Source of the DNA: an uncultured Brachyspira sp.
GTDB taxonomy: Bacteria; Spirochaetota; Brachyspiria; Brachyspirales; Brachyspiraceae
Assembly: GCA_934725525.1 (NCBI GenBank)
Contig: CAKVCG010000066.1
Span: 1 to 9,454 of the forward strand
Direction of reading: 5' to 3'
DNA length: 9,454 bases
Under the pieces are notes generated by a model that was not told the DNA's origin, did not search any database, and worked only from the letters and a program-made list of their open reading frames with translations. Of the stretch, positions 8,409 through 9,454 are shown piece after piece. The translations under genes and the position numbers were made by a program. Position 1 is the stretch's first letter, and each line of letters opens with the position of its first letter.

Positions 8409-9014
8409 TTATAATTTCTTTACTTTATTAAAATCTAATTCCGTAGGCGTGCTTCTTCCAAAAATCTCTATTTTAACGGTAACCTTTCCCTTATCCGTAT
8501 TGACGTTTTCTATTATGCCGTTCAAACCGTTAAAAGGTCCATCAACCACTTGAACTTTCTCGCCTATATCGAAATCCATTCCTATAATTTCATTTATTTG
8601 ATTTTTAGACTTGCTCTCCATATCCTCAAATATACGGTCAACATCCGTCTCGCTTAAAGGAGTGGGTATTATTTGCCCCTCCTCTTTAGTCGTTGCATGA
8701 CTTCCTATAAAACCAGCAACTCCAGGGGTTCTTCTAATCATAGACTGTGTGACATCGTTCATTATCATTTTAACTAAAACATATCCAGGATAAGAAAATT
8801 CCTCCTTATTTACTTTTTTACCGTTTTTTGTAACCGAAACCGTTTGGGAAGGTATATATATATCAACAATCAAATCGTCCATACCATTTTCTTTTTTTCT
8901 TTTATCTATTCTTTCTTTTACCTTGTTCTCATAGCCATGCTGAGTATGAACTATATACCATTTAAAATCTTTTTCTTCTTGTTTATAATTTTTATATTCT
9001 TGCATGTCGGACAT
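8409..9014 (-). CDS. nusG: transcription elongation and antitermination factor NusG
   Basis: NusG binds the RNA polymerase clamp and links it to Rho, to the S10/NusE complex or to the leading ribosome. The 201-residue product has the NGN domain at about residues 17-105, with FKWYIVHTQHGYENKV at 17-32, SYPGYVLVKM at 74-83 and RRTPGVAGFIG at 94-104. The KOW domain covers about 148-201, with FDIGEKVQVVDGPFNGLNG at 148-166. It is about 20 residues longer than E. coli NusG. The extra length includes a short charged N-terminal lead and a somewhat long linker. The start at 9014 is chosen because AGGTGA at 9021-9026 is 6 bases upstream; a second ATG at 9005 would sit farther from it. The gene begins 6 bases after the secE stop, which suggests translational coupling. 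Confidence 0.97.
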   Translation of the reverse strand: MSDMQEYKNYKQEEKDFKWYIVHTQHGYENKVKERIDKRKKENGMDDLIVDIYIPSQTVSVTKNGKKVNKEEFSYPGYVLVKMIMNDVTQSMIRRTPGVAGFIGSHATTKEEGQIIPTPLSETDVDRIFEDMESKSKNQINEIIGMDFDIGEKVQVVDGPFNGLNGIIENVNTDKGKVTVKIEIFGRSTPTELDFNKVKKL

Positions 9015-9020
9015 ATTTAA

Positions 9021-9026
9021 TCACCT
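9021..9026 (-). promoter_or_regulatory. ribosome binding site of nusG inside the end of secE
   Basis: The minus strand reads AGGTGA, where AGG is the last sense codon (Arg) of secE and TGA is its stop. The ATG of nusG begins after 6 more bases. A ribosome finishing secE therefore stops directly over the nusG loading site, a common arrangement for coupled translation. Confidence 0.75.
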
Positions 9027-9341
9027 GTTATATCTGTTTTTTCTAACATATCGAATGGCAAAATAAATAACGAATAAAGCCGCAAATATTACTATCAAAA
9101 TCAAAATAATAGTAGAAGACATTATAGTCGATATAATAGAACCATCAAGTAAAGTTCTAGTTAAAAAAGTTACCACATAATCCGCGGCTCCTAAAAAAGC
9201 CGAAGTTAAAATAAGTAAAATAATTACCACAATCGTTTGATTAATAACTTCCTGACGAGCGGGCCATACGCTCCTTTCAAAAAGCTCTTTTCTTATCTCT
9301 CTTAAAGAATCAAATAATTTATTTTTTTTCTTCTCTGCCAT
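9021..9341 (-). CDS. secE: preprotein translocase subunit SecE
   Basis: SecE is the essential small membrane subunit of the SecYEG channel that clamps SecY. The 106-residue product starts MAEKKKNKLF. It has a charged amphipathic stretch at about 8-30 with the conserved WPARQEV at 26-32, then a membrane helix at about 36-60 with a conserved Asp54. This part is typical SecE. A second hydrophobic segment follows at about 69-99, then a basic tail, RKNRYNR. Many bacterial SecE proteins are about 60 residues with one membrane helix, and E. coli has three helices with the extras at the N-terminus. A C-terminal extra helix is therefore unusual. The frame is open 14 codons upstream, to 9383, but that would run into the tRNA-adjacent spacer and has no better binding site. 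GAAGG at 9349-9353 supports the start at 9341. It is 43 bases from tRNA-Trp. Confidence 0.93.
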   Translation of the reverse strand: MAEKKKNKLFDSLREIRKELFERSVWPARQEVINQTIVVIILLILTSAFLGAADYVVTFLTRTLLDGSIISTIMSSTIILILIVIFAALFVIYFAIRYVRKNRYNR

Positions 9342-9348
9342 AAAATTA

Positions 9349-9353
9349 CCTTC
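9349..9353 (-). promoter_or_regulatory. ribosome binding site that fixes the secE start
   Basis: The minus strand reads GAAGG followed by 7 bases and then the ATG at 9341. This favours the 106-residue protein over the frame opening at 9383. The 43-base spacer from the tRNA shows no terminator, so secE may be read from a promoter upstream of the tRNA, outside the window. Confidence 0.7.
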
Positions 9354-9384
9354 AATATAAAATACCAACAAATTAATAAACAAT

Positions 9385-9454
9385 CAGGTCAGACAGGAGT
9401 CGAACCTGCAACACCCAGTTTTGGAGACTGGTGCTCTACCAATTGAACTACTGA
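9385..9454 (-). tRNA. trnW: tRNA-Trp (anticodon CCA), 5' end cut by window edge
   Basis: The minus strand folds as a complete cloverleaf except for the first three acceptor bases. The visible acceptor bases are TCAG, pairing with CTGA of the 3' arm CTGACCT. The D arm has GTTC paired with GAGC. The anticodon arm is CCAGT and ACTGG around the loop CTCCAAA, giving anticodon CCA. The T arm is GCAGG and CCTGT around TTCGACT. The discriminator base is G73 at 9385, as expected for bacterial tRNA-Trp. The next bases are ATT, so the 3' CCA is not encoded and must be added after transcription. The missing 5' bases should be AGG. A tRNA-Trp just upstream of secE-nusG is a common bacterial arrangement. 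Confidence 0.96.

Noticed and set aside
9342..9384. Possible promoter between tRNA-Trp and secE (TTGTTT, 18 bases, TATATT)
   Set aside because: The -35 match is poor, and transcription would begin at or inside the secE ribosome binding site. A/T-rich DNA gives such matches by chance.
1..9454. A novel accessory or defence system hidden in the window
   Set aside because: All coding capacity is taken by conserved translation, transcription and secretion genes in a standard order. No unexplained stretch exceeds 125 bases.

Overview
The window is one continuous minus-strand gene cluster of bacterial housekeeping genes. In transcription order (high to low coordinates) it holds tRNA-Trp (three 5' bases outside the window), secE, nusG, rplK, rplA, rplJ, rplL, rpoB and the first 784 codons of rpoC, which runs off the left edge. 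Every gene is intact apart from the two cut by the window edges. No plus-strand gene, mobile element, phage gene, CRISPR array, intein or frameshift is supported, and no stretch over 300 bases lacks a gene.

The organism is most likely a spirochaete, probably Brachyspira or a relative (inference). The RpoC N-terminus, including the stretch around its first zinc site, resembles Treponema RpoC from memory. RpoB carries Asn at the E. coli 531 position, a known spirochaete trait. RpoB is short (1173 aa) and lacks the long proteobacterial insertions. Sampled lines gave roughly 23 to 50% G+C with intergenic DNA very A/T rich. This seems somewhat higher than I recall for cultured Brachyspira genomes, so the genus is not certain.

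Layout: 9385-9454 tRNA-Trp; 9021-9341 secE and 8409-9014 nusG, with the nusG ribosome binding site lying in the secE stop region; 7970-8392 rplK; a 120-base gap with a perfect 9-bp hairpin; 7148-7849 rplA; a 105-base leader folding like an L10 autoregulatory site; 6518-7042 rplJ; 6077-6469 rplL; a 125-base gap with a perfect 12-bp hairpin; 2430-5951 rpoB; a 75-base gap; 1-2354 rpoC.

Together these genes make the protein-translocation subunit SecE, the elongation factor NusG, the L11, L1 and L10-L7/L12 stalk proteins of the large ribosomal subunit, and the two large RNA polymerase subunits. The three structured gaps fall where ribosomal-protein output and polymerase output are commonly set separately in this operon. 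I found no new biological system. The points worth a second look are the built-in rifampicin-resistance residue, the RNA structures in the gaps, and a SecE with an extra C-terminal membrane helix.
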